64,000 nt of DNA from Rhizopus sp. PT2906 (GCA_025529335.1 JAMYHX010000222.1:1-64000), one strand, 5' to 3'. Numbered from the stretch's first letter, positions 1-12,300 are shown. Numbers and translations are program-made. Notes: generated by a model from the sequence alone, not told the origin.

Positions 1-535
1 CGTTTGGTTGAACCCTGCTCATGATCCTGTGAAAATTGAGCCCAGTGTTTGATTGATGTATTCTTTTTTCATAAATTTGAGTTAATTTTAAAAAGTCTTG
101 GTCTATAGATTCTGCAACAGGACAAGTATTAGAAGTGGAAGAAGTGGTAGTATTACTATCTGTAACAGTAGTAGCAGTAGGATTAGGAGTAATAGGTGAA
201 GCAGTATTCACAGTATTACTAATGTTAGCAATAACAGTAGCAGTAGTACTAATACTAGGCGGCAACTCTTTTTCTATAACAAAAAAAAGTGCCTGTGTTT
301 TAGCTTCTATTAACATCAACCATATGCAGCATTTGACTGTTGTTTTACCTGATGGATTTACAGTCTGAGGATTCTTTGAAACATCAATATCATTTACTAC
401 TTTAGTTGTTATGTAAGGCAACGTTTGATATATTAAGGACGAAGACTACCTGTTTTAGTGATGCATTAATATTAATAGGAAATTTATGCAGCAATGTTTG
501 CTATTACCTTCTGAGCTATTATTTTCTTTATTCAT
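1..535 (-). CDS. Edge-truncated hypothetical protein (5' part)
   Basis: Not recognised. On the minus strand a frame stays open from the window edge to about 396, and a short first exon can be read at 508-535 (ATG at 533-535, beginning MNKENNSSE). The proposed intron 397-507 has donor GTAATA and acceptor GTAG and joins in phase 1. The protein has a conserved-looking start (around TTVKCCIWLMLIEAKTQ), then an Asn/Thr/Ser-rich linker, then a helical stretch near residue 100 (DFLKLTQIYEKRI). The low-complexity frame on the opposite strand at 135-368 is its shadow. The first exon and intron are inferred from splice signals only. The 3' end lies outside the window. Confidence 0.4.
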
Positions 536-540
536 TCTTT

Positions 541-563
541 GAGAGAGAGAGAGAGAGAGAGAG
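541..563. repeat. (GA)n microsatellite
   Basis: Uninterrupted GA dinucleotide run just upstream of the divergent first exon of the edge gene, in the spacer shared with the PMP3-type gene. Confidence 0.9.
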
Positions 564-878
564 AAAGAAAAAAGATAGAAAATAAGCCCTCTTTTTTTTA
601 TTATAAAGAGAGAGTGGCACACATGATATGCTTGTTACACATCTTTATTCTATCATAAGCTCTCTACTGCGCACTTTATTAGTAAACAGAAGAGAAAGCT
701 CTTTATTGATTGATTATATAATTAGACAACCAGCCAAAAAAAAATAAAGAGAGAGTAAAAAATGGGAGAAGTCTTTATGGATTTGAATGAGAGAAAAAGA
801 GAGGGCTTTATGATATACGATTTGATTTTTGACTTTTTTTTTTCTTTTTTTCTTTCACTTTTCTTCTATTCTTTCAAT

Positions 879-1163
879 ATGGGTCCTTACTCCAATAGAG
901 ATATTTTTTTATTTATTCTTGCCTTTCTGTTTCCACCAGCAGCAGTTGCAGTCAAGACAGGATGTAGTGTGGAGTTACTCATTAACGTCTGTCTTTGTAT
1001 TCTGGGTGCAGTACCGGGTATTGTTCATGGATTTTATATTGTCCATAAATACAACGATAATGTCGAAGATTTGGAAACGGGTGGACTAGAATATCAGCGC
1101 GTACCAACAGAGCAACCAGACAGATTGGGTTATGGTTCTACTGCTCCACCTCCTCATCACTAA
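879..1163 (+). CDS. PMP3/UPF0057-family small membrane protein
   Basis: Plasma-membrane proteolipid 3 type peptide of 94 aa. In yeasts and plants this family is small and hydrophobic and affects membrane potential and cation or lipid homeostasis. The family core is visible: a DIFLFILAFLFPPAAVAVK first membrane segment, a Cys-containing loop, and a second segment LLINVCLCILGAVPGIVHGF. A polar tail follows (GGLEYQRVPTEQ) and ends Pro/His-rich. The start at 879 (MGPYSNRD) is preferred over the in-frame ATG at 762. The extra 39 residues from 762 are mostly Phe and come from a T-rich leader, and 879 places the family's usual short N-terminus before the first segment. No intron seen. Confidence 0.85.
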   Translation: MGPYSNRDIFLFILAFLFPPAAVAVKTGCSVELLINVCLCILGAVPGIVHGFYIVHKYNDNVEDLETGGLEYQRVPTEQPDRLGYGSTAPPPHH

Positions 1164-2410
1164 GCAACGTTCTTTTATTTTTTTACTATAATTCAGACTC
1201 AGGAATAAAACTTTGACTATGACGTCCATGCAGTTCAGGACCTTTTCTTTCTCGCTTTTGTAGATTCTTTTATTCACAATGGAAAAGGAAACATGTTAGA
1301 CGACCAAGGGGAAATAAAGTTTATATATTTGATATGGAAGCAGATGATAAAGTAAACTTACATTATAAAAATCAAACTAGTCAAGACTTTTGAAAAGGCT
1401 GGAAAAGTGGTGACCACTACGTGCACGAGGATATCCACGAGAAAGTTAATATGCTACAGACACTTCCTCGAGCCTTACCTATGTTGTCACTATTGAACTT
1501 CACACTACCAAAGTCTAATCTAACCTAAGGCTGCTCATTGATATAAAATACGAATTTATCATAATTACACTTGAGTTAATCTTGAAAAAAGAATCTATCC
1601 AAACCTGAGCCATATGATGACATTTGCAACAAAAAAAAAAAAAAGAATGCGTAAATACCTGGTCAAAAAACGCGAAAATGATATTGAAGTGATAAAGGAA
1701 TAGAGCAATAGTGTAAGCTTAAGATTACAGTACAACAAATAACTATTTTCTCATACATTATGACTATAAGTAGCTTGTAATGATCAGTCATTACCCGGAT
1801 TCATAAATAAAGCCCAAGGTACCGCATTTTAGTGTTCCTGAACACGGGCCAAATAAATTTGATACACGCTTTTTTCTTTTCTTTTTTTTTTTTTTTACTT
1901 TATTTGTCTATCTTTTTTTTTTACACATTTTTCCTGATTTTGAGTTCTGGTTCAACCGAAATGAATGAGTCATAGATTCACTCTCAAAATAGTATATAAG
2001 CCAAATGACAAAACAAAGTTCTGGTATAGACGATATCATTTACACAAATAGGTCAATGTATTACTTAATTTGGTAAAACAAAAAACTTCAGACGGCCAAT
2101 CACCATTTTAAGCAGCTCATAATGAACATAGCTAAATTTAACCGCGCCAATTTTTTTTTTTTTTTTTTTGAAACTATCTATCAGGGCACATTTGTTTATT
2201 TCAATCTCCGAGACGCGCTCTTTTTTATTTTTTTTTTTTTTACGTGAACTATGATTTTTTTTTAAATAAAAAAAAATAGTAAAAAAAAAAAGAAAAAGCT
2301 AAAGAAAACTAGCGGGGGCGTAAAATAGTAACCGAAATAAGGATGCGAATAACCTCTTTTCTTTTTTCTACTCTTCTTCTTCACTTAAACATTTTACTTG
2401 CTTTTTTTTT
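1164..2410. other. Intergenic spacer, no gene seen
   Basis: No supported coding frame on either strand. From about 1865 to 2300 there are several poly-T or poly-A runs longer than 10 nt, which look like the promoter and 5' leader of the gene starting at 2411. Confidence 0.6.
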
Positions 2411-3245
2411 ATGCAGAATAACATTAAATATATCCAAACAGATTTAGTCTATAACCAAGACATAAATCGAGTAAATATAATTTATTTTGTCCCTTGCTGC
2501 ATAAATGCTAATTGTTTTTTTTTTAATAAAATAGCATATTGAATCATTAAGAGCAAGATTAGGCTTTGCAAAGTTCAAATTGAATAATGGCTGGGAGAAT
2601 AACACATTACTGGATGTAGAGTGTTTATGGAAACAGAAACAAAAGCAATTGATAAAAGACATACCAATACCAAGATTTACACAACAACATATCATTGACA
2701 AATGCATTCACAATAATCATCATCCTAGCCAATATAAAAGATCAAGGTTATTAAACAGATCATTATCAAGTCCAGTCACTTCTCCAAATGACTTAATGGA
2801 TGATGATTTTACAGAACGACCAAATAAAAAGTACAGGAGAAAGAGTAGTCATCTTACTCATACTACCAATACTACCGCTTCCATAGCAACTGCCATGCCA
2901 ACTTCACCCGCCAATATCCATGACAATGACAACGCCATGCTCAAGACAGACAATCGCCCTATCAAAAATTCTCTAGACTTTTTATCTTATGCTATTGCAA
3001 TGACCGAAAAGGATAGACAACAGGACAATCAGGAAGATGATCAAAATTGGACAAGAACAAGTCAGTTACGCCTGTCATTGTCTATTCCGAATTTGCTAGT
3101 AGAAGACAAAAATCCTGAAATATCATCTACTACCAACAGCGTTTCTTCTTCCTCTACTACCACAACAACCACAACCACGGCAGCAGCGGCAGCAGCGGCT
3201 CATGCCATGATGATGTTTGTCAACAGTAATCGTTCAAGTACTTGA
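2411..3245 (+). CDS. Possible Whi5/Nrm1-type (GTB-motif) transcription repressor
   Basis: Two exons, 2411-2470 and 2535-3245, with a 64-nt intron (donor GTAAAT, TGCTAAT branch-like site, acceptor ATAG) joined in phase 0, give 256 aa. The frame runs open 5' of 2580 to the acceptor at 2534, so the N-terminus is encoded by the upstream exon. The N-terminal segment LRARLGFAKFKLNNGWENN resembles the short basic/hydrophobic motif of fungal Whi5/Nrm1 proteins (LRxRLxxAxxKxxxG), which repress G1/S transcription through SBF/MBF. The rest is disordered: Ser/Pro phospho-like sites, a KKYRRK basic patch, LDFLSYAIAMTEKD, and a Ser-Thr-Ala tail. The intron model is good. The family assignment is inference from one motif. 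Confidence 0.5.
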
Positions 3246-4602
3246 TTTTTTTTTTCTTTTTAAGGGGGAAAAGGGGGATTCAAGCAAATTTTGTATAGTC
3301 AATGTATACCTTTTTGTATATTAAATAAATTTTCTTTTTTTTTTTCTTGCAGAGTTAATCGTACGGTCCTATTTAAACATAGTATACATCTTTTATTAAA
3401 ATAACATGGTCGAAGCTTGTTGCATTTACTTATAAATTACATTATGAAATGCCATAGGTATAATTTTTTTGAGGCATGTTCAACAATACATACTACATGT
3501 TTTGCTTAAAAAATTGCCTTTTATAGACAAGTATTTTTCCATATCAAAAGTGACTTTGAATTAAATAAAAGAAATTGCGATAAAATTGGTTGTACTGAAG
3601 CTGGAAAGAGCACAGTAGGTACAGCAGACAACAAATGCATGAGAGACAGGTTTTTAAGTCACCCAATACATTAAAGGATATGGTCTGTGCTATTGTGAAT
3701 AATGCCTGGATAAATTAAACAGCCTGTATACTATAGGTTTTGTTGCCATGGGCAGGAATAAGTTTCAATGCTCACATAGGGCTATATTGCCGGAGTCTCC
3801 AGAACTTCTATATTCAAGTTCTCTACGCCAATGGGCACATTTAGGCTTAATATGGAAATTATTGCTCGAATTAACATGGACAACAAAAATATTAAAACAT
3901 TCTATAAAAAAAAAAAGCAAGAAAAGCAAGAAACCCACAAAACTTGAGGCATTAACTATGCCATCTTTCTATCTTGATTCAACTGCAATATACCAAGAAA
4001 TAAAAGGTCGAGACAAGGTGAGGCTGAAAGAGGCAAGGGTAGAGTAAAGAGAAGAAGGGGGGAGTATTGACAAAAGCACCAATAATCTCTATTGTACATC
4101 TTTTTCGCTACATTCATTTTGCGTTGTATAGGCAATGTTATAGGGCCATCGATCTTTAACAAAAAGATTGTGTAGATGCTACGACTACTCATAGGATCAA
4201 ATAGAGAGGAAAAAGAGGTAAAGAGGTAAAAAGTACCTCTATCAACTTTGCCGTTTCAAGCAAGAATTTGGCGTATACAAAGTCATTGCCGAGATTGCTT
4301 GATATCAAACGCAATTCTTCGAAATTGATCACACTGATTTGTATAAATTTCTGTATATCTGAGTATACGCTTGTTGCAGTAAAGGAAGAGAAAAGGTCAG
4401 ATATGTCTTACTGGCTGACAACTTCATTGACTGTGCAGATATATAGAAGCTTCGACGCAAAGTGATGAATGTTGGGATTCCTGCCTATCTGGCTTTTGTG
4501 GTTCCAATAATATGTTGGCGCAGCCGGGAAAGAACCGTTCGTATACTTTGTCCGAAGGTGGAAAACCCCACAGACGATTGGCGTCCCGGTGTGCATAATC
4601 AT
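3246..4602. other. Gene-poor spacer
   Basis: Short frames are present (for example 3748-4047 plus) but none has recognisable domains, splice-supported neighbours or consistent coding character. I see no supportable gene here. Confidence 0.5.
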
Positions 4603-5067
4603 TTAATAGCCTGTGTGTTGAACACAGGCTATAAGGGCCAGAGACTTACATATCATGACTCTCCATTTCCCCATGATTCCACTTAGAAGGTGATGAGCCA
4701 AGGTATGCCAGGACAATCTGGTCTTGACCAAAGAAAAAACCACCACAAACAAGTAATTCCAGAGAGTCATGGAATATTGAGAGCTCGTAAAATTGAGCTC
4801 GTCCAATGTAGGTCTTTCGATGAACTTTTGCTAATGGAGCTTCTTCGTACGCTCTGTCTCCCATCCCATATGCGCAGTCGTCTAATCCAATGTGGTCGTG
4901 AACGAATACATCACCACTAGTGATATAGAAGTATCCATTTGGAAATTTCACTATAGATCCAGCAAACTACTGGACTTTACTTTCAAGAGTGTTGCTGTAT
5001 TTAGCCTTGTTACTGTAAAAAGCCATTAAGTCAACGATATGTGAATTAGTTTCTTTATTAAGAAGAG
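4603..5067 (-). pseudogene. Decayed coding relic with in-frame stop
   Basis: On the minus strand a protein-like frame runs from about 5067 (after an acceptor-like TATTCAG) through HIVDLMAFYSNKAKYSNTLE and, past a TAG at 4967-4969, through KFPNGYFYITSGDVFVHDH and DDCAYGMGDRAYEEAPLAK to a stop at 4646. Frames continue in other phases to 4603 and below. Composition is protein-like, but the stop and frame changes indicate decay. I do not recognise the family. A selfish-element origin is possible given the gene-poor surroundings. Confidence 0.45.
4606..4632. repeat. Perfect 11-bp inverted repeat (hairpin)
   Basis: ATAGCCTGTGT (4606-4616) and its exact reverse complement ACACAGGCTAT (4622-4632) flank a 5-nt loop. 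It lies at the 3' side of the decayed relic. Function unknown. Confidence 0.75.
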
Positions 5068-5801
5068 CTGAATATTATTAAAATAAGACGCGTAAGCGTT
5101 TTATAAGAAGAAAGAATCTATGGCTTGCTATTTATATTCATGTGGTCGGTGTGATTATTTGCCAATGTTGTCAGTATGTTTATTGCTATTCTTTTTTTTC
5201 AGATGCGATAAAGGAATGCAAGGTAGAATGTATGCTCTACTGTAAGATTATACTCGAGTTATTATAATGACTATCTCCTCAAACACGTCAGACAATGTTT
5301 CCTTTATGCATATATATATAAACGCAATGGCATACAGCATCTATATGTCAACAAGCTATGCCTGATCGGGGACTTGTGCTCACTCTTTAGAATGTCAAGG
5401 ATATAGGACAAAGTAGACAAGATTGAATTGTGTTTAGAGCAAGAATAGTAGCTTATATTTGCATGTGCATAAGGCTTTATGGTACTGTTCGTACCATTTC
5501 TGACATGCTCATTATCATTATTAATTACCAAACACTGAAGTCTTAATAAGATTATGCGATTAATGAGCGGGTATTCGATGGTAAGCCAAGATTAAACATG
5601 ATGAGTCAATATTCTTTAGTAAAGTAGAAAACTTTAATTCTTGTTTTTTATTACTTTTTTTGTGTATAACATTACACACACACGCGCGCGCGTACGTGCG
5701 CATACCCGTATACAGGTAATATATACGTGTTTTACGTATATACACTATAGACTTACAGCAATGTACAATGAGACCAGCATTGTTCATCTAAACTTTCAAT
5801 C
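5068..5801. other. Spacer with alternating purine-pyrimidine tract
   Basis: No gene supported. At about 5674-5705 there is an ACACAC-CGCGCG-TACGTGCGC type tract of strictly alternating purine and pyrimidine, unusually GC-rich for this window and of a composition able to adopt Z-form DNA. Confidence 0.55.
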
Positions 5802-5944
5802 TTAATCTTTTTGTTCTACAATCTCTTCTTCATAAATGGAGCTTGCAAATAGTTGTTCTGGTGATATAAAGCTTTCAGATGATACTTGAATGTCTTGACC
5901 AATAAGCAAGTCTATAGTAGTAAGTGTATAAGTTAATAGCTCTA

Positions 5945-8744
5945 TTATTGCTGTTTACTCGTACTTTCTTCTGGTGTACTCGTTATATTCAGTTTACTCG
6001 TCTTTCTTGACATTTGTTCTTCGTTCTTCTTTCTGGAAAAGCCTTTTTTAATATCAGTCAATAGTGTTGATCGACTACTACTGCTTATCGATGGTATCAA
6101 GGGTGGTATATTCACACTACTGGTTGTCATCAATTTCTGTCTCCTTCGTTCTTCCATATGATGTGCCTCATGTAACAAACGCGATTTGTGATTATTGTTG
6201 GCAGACTTGGGTCGTGTTTTCTCTGTCGATTGACGCGCCGTCTCGGCTGGATTGAAAGCGAGCCCCATCTGAATATAGTTCCCCAGTAATCCCAAACGCG
6301 CTTTGTTATTGGGTATAAAAAACTTGTCTGACTTCAAGGCCGCATTCTCCGCGTTGATCACTATAGAAACAGTGTGAGCAAACAGGATGTTTTCTTTCTT
6401 GATTATTACATTTTAATGTGAGGAAGCTCTTGAGATCTTTATCATCAAATAGTGGCGGACTTGGTATAGGTGGGCCAAACTGATTTACATTTTTGTGTTT
6501 AATGACTTCGACCCTATCCATAGTGATCTAAGTCACAGATCACACAAGTAAGGGGGGGGGCAGTAATCTTACCTCCAGTGTCGCTTTTGATGAACAGTTT
6601 CTGGACGAACAACAATATAAACGTGTAAGAATTGAGATCGAATCGCTTTTGGATTGAATGTTTGGTTTCCTTCAATGAATATAATACAAACAATATCTAT
6701 CTTGTTTGTGAGTATTTCAGGTAACAGACCCTTAGACATCTTACCATTGCCAATATGTTTCTTTCGAAGCACTTGTTGTTTATCATTGGCTTGTGAGGGC
6801 ATGATGGCTGCTACATGGAACGTAATGTCATAGTCTCTCCATTTGGACACATAGGCAAATTCACCTGACTCTCCAGCTACATATGAACATGATGGGTTAG
6901 TAAGTAGAGCTGTGTATCCGATGTGATGTTCAAGAGTTACTCTTTGTATCAAGTCCAGCAGCATATCCTTTATACCCTTTGAGCTGAATTTTATGGCCCA
7001 TGATACTCAAAAAATCTTGTAGATCCTTTGATAGTCCTGTGTTTGAGAACCAGGATTCCTCTGTGATCTGCCCATTCTTGATTGTCAGCACACCAAATTT
7101 GTAGTGTTTTGGTATCTATTAGGTATTAGCGCAATTCAATAAACAATAATAGTACCTGTAGCTCATCATATTTAATCAATTCTTTCTCTAATCCTGACAA
7201 TATGGTTGACTCTGCTGATAGTTCTTTAAAAGATCTCAGATCTAAATGTGGGCAGACAGATAAAATGGCTGCTCTCATCAATCGGGTTGATTCACTCGTT
7301 TCATTGCTGCTCTTGAAGGAAGGTAATAATCGTTTGTTGCTACTGATCTGATCCATTGCTTTACTTTCGCCTTTTAGCTCTAGCTGGTTCTGTGTATCTT
7401 TAGCTGTGCTTTCATGAACAATATATCTCGCTTGTTCAGACTATAAAGAGATGGAGTGTTATTAGACATAGAAAAACGATGCAAGTAATACTTGCGTGTT
7501 TGCTACGTATAATAATTCGGTATTGGGTCATGTTGCCCTTATCTGCCTTTTCTTGCACGATAGTAATGATACCTAATGTTGTGTCTTCGGTAATAGTTGA
7601 TATACTCTGCGCTGAACTTCGGTTCGATTTCCTGCTACTCTTCTCGTTATTTGCCGTCTCTAAGCAACCAATCAAAGTGACGTATGGTTTTCCAACAAAA
7701 TACTGTCTAAACCAAGTTCCTTCAAGCACAAGCTGATCTGATTTCATTTCTTCATATTCTTTACTTGAAGGCCTCTTCATCTTGTAGTACACCTTGGGTA
7801 ATTCTTTTTTATAATGATCAGAAGCAACACATAGGGCTGTTTGCTTTGTTGAAGAGCACACTTGACAGATATGAAGTATTCGCGCTGTCTTTATAACAAA
7901 AATGAGAATCTAGTTTGAAAAGGGTCATCAATTTACCTTGGATTCCAGTGACAAGTTACGTAAATGTTCAATGTTGAACTTTCTGTCCAATTCACAGGCG
8001 TGGATCAGTGATTGTACATCCTCCAATAATTCCTCCTGATCGTCCTTTGTAACTGATTTACATTTTTCCTTGATTAAATCATTCAATTCATGAATTGTGT
8101 ACACTTTATCCTGAAACATGGATGAAATGGACGAAACTGAGGAATTTGAAAAAGAAAGAGGGAAAAATAAGCATTCAGGGGTTGTTGAGGGATAAGGAGA
8201 TATATCACTGTCATTGTTATTGTTGTTATCATTATTATTGTTACTATTACTACTGCTGCTACTACTACTGCTGCTGTGATTGTTATTATTACGATTACTA
8301 AATATATATGTAATAGGCTATCGGACTATGTTTAGAAAAAGGTACACATTAATTGATCTTTTTTTTTTTTACTTGTTTTTCTTCTTGTTGTCGTTTTGGT
8401 ATATCTAAGGTGTGTCTTAATTTACGGTTGGTTAACTTAGACAGAGAAGAAGAGTAATATAATCTGGATTGAGTATTATTGTTTGTGGTTGGTTGTAAAG
8501 TCGAGGAAGATGTTTCACGTGGACTACCAAACAATATATTGCCCAGTTTCTTTGTGAATCCTTCATTGGTTCCCAAGGTGCTACTACTGTCACTGTTATT
8601 GTTGGTACTAATAGAAGGTCGAAGTGAAAATAATAAACTGGATGATGATTGAACAATCTTTTGAGGGATCTTGCTTGCCCTTGTTGATAAAGAGGATCTC
8701 TTATCGATGACAATCGTTGTACTTTCGCTATGGTTATTAGTCAT
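5945..8744 (-). CDS. Rap/Ran-GAP domain protein
   Basis: GTPase-activating protein for a Rap/Ras-like small GTPase, 724 aa. Exons in transcription order: 8373-8744, 7937-8110, 7496-7888, 7156-7440, 6941-7115, 6745-6876, 6573-6696, 6410-6513, 5945-6360. All phases close. The Rap-GAP domain occupies roughly residues 410-615: GLDTKTGESG, WRDYDITFHVAAIMP, then RKKHIGND, which carries the catalytic Asn-thumb region, NPKAIRSQFLHVYIVV, FGPPIPSPPLF and LINAENAALKS. The N-terminus is Ser/Thr-rich and a helical region follows. Intron 7441-7495 uses a GC donor. Intron 1 (8111-8372, 262 nt) is long for this window and carries imperfect ATT/GTT-type repeats. A frame open down to 5802 could be an alternative C-terminal exon. 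It lies head to head with the RalGAP-beta gene. Confidence 0.88.
7441..7495 (-). other. GC-AG intron in the RapGAP gene
   Basis: In the gene's orientation the exon ends AAACAC and the intron begins GCAAGT and ends TTTATAG. Phase 0 is needed by both flanking exons and only the GC donor gives it. The nearest GT (GTATTA) would put TGA directly after the junction. Confidence 0.8.
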
Positions 8745-8952
8745 TCTTTTCTTCTTATGTCCAGCATAAAAATATGAATAACAAAAGAAAAAGAAAAATA
8801 AAAAAAAGGTGGGGATCTCTTCTGTTTTTGTAGGTGATCGTGTCACTAACTACCATCACCATGGTGACTATACCTATTATCTATACTAAGCATCTTTCAG
8901 GCGTTTCATGCTCCATCTTTCTCTCTTTTTTTGTTCTTGATTTTGTTTTCTC

Positions 8953-8983
<31 letters not shown>

Positions 8984-9375
8984 CTCTTTCTCTTCTCCAC
9001 ATCTTCTCCTTTTTTTTTCTACAACAATTTCTCTTAAAGCGCTAATAAAACTATTTAATATTCGTGTAACGCCTAAGGTAAACCTCTTTTTAAGTAAAAT
9101 TTCCCATCATGAAGCATTGCCTTTTTATGTAATGATGTTCAGTTGCAGTTGATACCTTATTGGTTACTTATTTGTCCCTCTCTTTCTTCTTTATTACTTC
9201 TTCTTCCATCTTTCCTTAGTCAATCACTTGCTATCACAATGCATTGCATTAAACTAATAAAAAAATATAGCTTTCATTGTCTTTCTTGTTTTATTGTAAA
9301 CGTCACGTGATATATACCATAGATTCCCTAGAATCCTTGATTCCCCTTTTTTTTTGTATTTTATTATTGTGGGCT
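8745..9375. promoter_or_regulatory. Shared divergent promoter region, RapGAP and RalGAP-beta
   Basis: The 631-bp spacer between the two divergent start codons contains a (TC)n run at 8949-8971 and several T-rich stretches. A CACGTGA sequence (E-box-like) occurs at about 9303-9309. No third gene is supported. Bidirectional promoter function is inferred from the arrangement only. Confidence 0.55.
8949..8971. repeat. (TC)n microsatellite
   Basis: Uninterrupted TC dinucleotide run in the divergent promoter, followed by TTTC and TTTCTC repeats. Confidence 0.9.
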
Positions 9376-12300
9376 ATGTTTCTTGATTGGATCGCACAGT
9401 TACGATTACTTCAACATGACATACGTAAGTTATAATGAGCCGTATGAACAATCAGATAACTAATCCATCTATTTCATACAGAAACGAACATCTTGGGCTC
9501 ACTTCCTTTATCTGTTCGCAGAGTCTTGATTTCAGAGATTACAACCTTTTTACACCCACCAGCTAATAAACAACCTCCCGATCCTGCTCTATTCGCTTCA
9601 CCAGCCCACGTCAAATGGTTCATGGAAGTGATTGGACAGAGTTTTAATTTACCTCTAGAAGATATGGCCATCACTTCCGACGATATCGACATCTATGCAC
9701 GATGGCTATTTGAACAACATACTCGGCCTATCGCTGTCGTTCAGGAAGGATTGGAGCAGGAATTTTATCAAATCATTTTTCATCAATACTCTTTACTATT
9801 CCAACCACGCATCACACGTCCCTTCAGCTGCAACCAAACGATCAAAGATACCCTTACGCCTCTTGTTCAGCGACACGTAGAATTATGTAAAAAGACCCTC
9901 AAAGTATTTGTCATGGCAGCAAGAACACTCAAATTCTCTGAAGAGACTTGGTCGGTGACTTTGAAAATCATGCTTGGTATTACAGATTATCTCTTAAAGG
10001 AGCCTACAGGTGAGGCATCCGGCATGATAAATATGGCAGATGAATTATGCGATACTCTATTACAGGCCTTGTTTGAATTGTGGCTAAGATCAAACGTGAT
10101 GGATATCGAAATGTGGGATATACTAAAGGTTATATACATATATATATTTAGTAATCTTCCATCTTCTCAAAAATAACCCCCCCTCCTTCCCTCCTGTAGA
10201 CCTGTTTCATGCGCTGGACACATAGACCAAAGGCAATACAACAATGGTCATCTTTATCCTTGGCATTGACCAAGCGAGTACAAAGCATCATTGGCGGAGA
10301 AGGCACCGACGGTGTATACGTGAGTGAGCCCAATATTAAGCTAGATCTACCTCCAGACTTTGTTTGTTATGCTTGGCACCGCGTACTTTATCTGATTCCT
10401 CATCCACTTCAGTTAACCCCTACCAATTTTACTCTCACTATGTTAGGCATCCGCCAACTAGTCGACACACTCTCCCACACACCTTCGTCGTCCGACGGCA
10501 ATACGCTCTTGCACATGTTTGGCACCTACCTTTTTGATGCTGCATCACGTGCATCATCTCCATCTCTCGACACAGAATCTCTTCGCGGCTGTGCCGAGGC
10601 CTTTGTCACGCTCTGCGCCATCTTTTGCCAGCCTCAGAGAAGACAGCCTTTTCTACGTACCTATATTGAAAAGTTTTATGCTGCTCTCTTAGTCGGTATT
10701 CAATCACATGCTTGCCTGCCTACCATTCTCCTGTCCTGCACAGAGCTCTTTGCCGCTGATTTGGAAGGCGTACGAATCTTGGTGCCTGAATTCGTCAAGG
10801 CGATCAAGATGGTTCTGCCCAAATTGCGTATTGAGTGTAAGGTGCCCGTGGATCAGTTGAGATGGGCAGCGATTAAAGTGCTTAGTACGATCATGTGCTT
10901 GCCAAATCATATTCATAAAGTCGAGTTACAACAGCGTGAGGATAGCGTTGATCAAGTCACTTTGGCTGGTGATCAAGAGCAAATTGTTGCTCAGTTGGTA
11001 AAAATAAAAAAAAAAAAACAATACATGAGAAATAGTATTCTGATGAGCATACTAGATACGAGTACTCTACGCTGAACCACAAGAAGAAGTGACTGATAAG
11101 CCAACATTATCTGTAAGTTCATCTTTTTATTGTATACATCTTGGCTAAGGCTATTGTTAGCTAAAATATTATATACTTGAAATACTCTTGACATCGCTTC
11201 GTACAGAAACTTCGTCTCACAACATGAGGTATATTCTTCATTTAATTAATGTCTATGTCATTGAGGATGTACCCTTCTGTCCGGGACTTGTTGGTACTGT
11301 AGTCAAGTTGATTCAGGACAAGGTATTTTAGAATAAGCGAATGTGTAATGCAAATATGCTAATATAATCAATCAGATTCTCACCATGCAACTGCCCAATG
11401 ATGTCATCTTTGTCGCCTTTGATGTACTGATGGACTTTGTAGATTTGTATGATTTTGTAAAGAGGGACAGTAAGGTAAGCATATGACTTGGGTAGGGGTA
11501 ATTGGATGCCTCCTTTATACTCATCTTGTAATACGTAGAACGTGGCAAGAGAGCTAGTGCTTGCGTTAAGTAGATATGTAAATACACTGCTGCAAACAGG
11601 TAATCTCGTCAATACCTATGGGCTTATTGTACAGGCTTATGAATGTATGATTCGCTGGGTGCTCGTAAGTCAATGGATCATTGGCGATAAAGATTGCTGC
11701 AAGGCAGTTATAGAGACGCTAAGCAAAGGTATTACCATTCTCGAAAAGGATACCCATACAGTGGTACCACCTAATACATCCGAGCAGCCACCGATTGTAC
11801 CTCCTGAGAAGAAGAAAAGAAGGGATACGGGACTCATGCCACCTAAGCAGCTCTTTCAACTTCCTCCTCGTGTCAACAGAGGGGCACATCAAACAACACC
11901 GTCAAACAGCAATACGTCACAGCATGAGTCTAGTCATGTGCTACCAACAGACACCTCTCGACCTGCTAAAGAATATATTGCTATACGAAGGGCAGCACAA
12001 TACTGCATGTCTTTGTTTGTAAATCAGCTTGGCCGGTTTGCACTTCCTAATGAACTGGACGATGCTCGGCCAGAAATGGCTGACGATTTACATCAACTTA
12101 GACTCTACAAGGAAAAACACGGCACCTATGAACGCTGTCCCATTCGCTGTTTTATGCTGGGTGATCGAACTCTTTTGACCATCATGGATACCACAAGTCA
12201 TATACCCTCCATCTTGGTCGTCGTTCGAGACACTACAGGAAAGTATGCGTGGTCTATTGAAACTCGGTATATGGATAAACCGATTGAGCCCTCGGACCAA

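Noticed and set aside
762..878. N-terminal extension of the PMP3-type protein from the ATG at 762
   Set aside because: The added residues are mostly Phe from a T-rich leader, and the family starts close to the first membrane segment.
3748..4047. 99-codon plus-strand frame
   Set aside because: No recognisable motif, Lys-rich low complexity, and it overlaps another short frame on the minus strand. Likely chance.
5304..5787. Two 75-codon minus-strand frames
   Set aside because: One crosses the alternating CG/CA tract and neither has protein-like features.
11208..11322. Acceptor at 11207-11208 (TACAG) for RalGAP-beta exon 5
   Set aside because: It gives the wrong phase. The acceptor at 11159-11160 keeps phase 0 and adds plausible family sequence.
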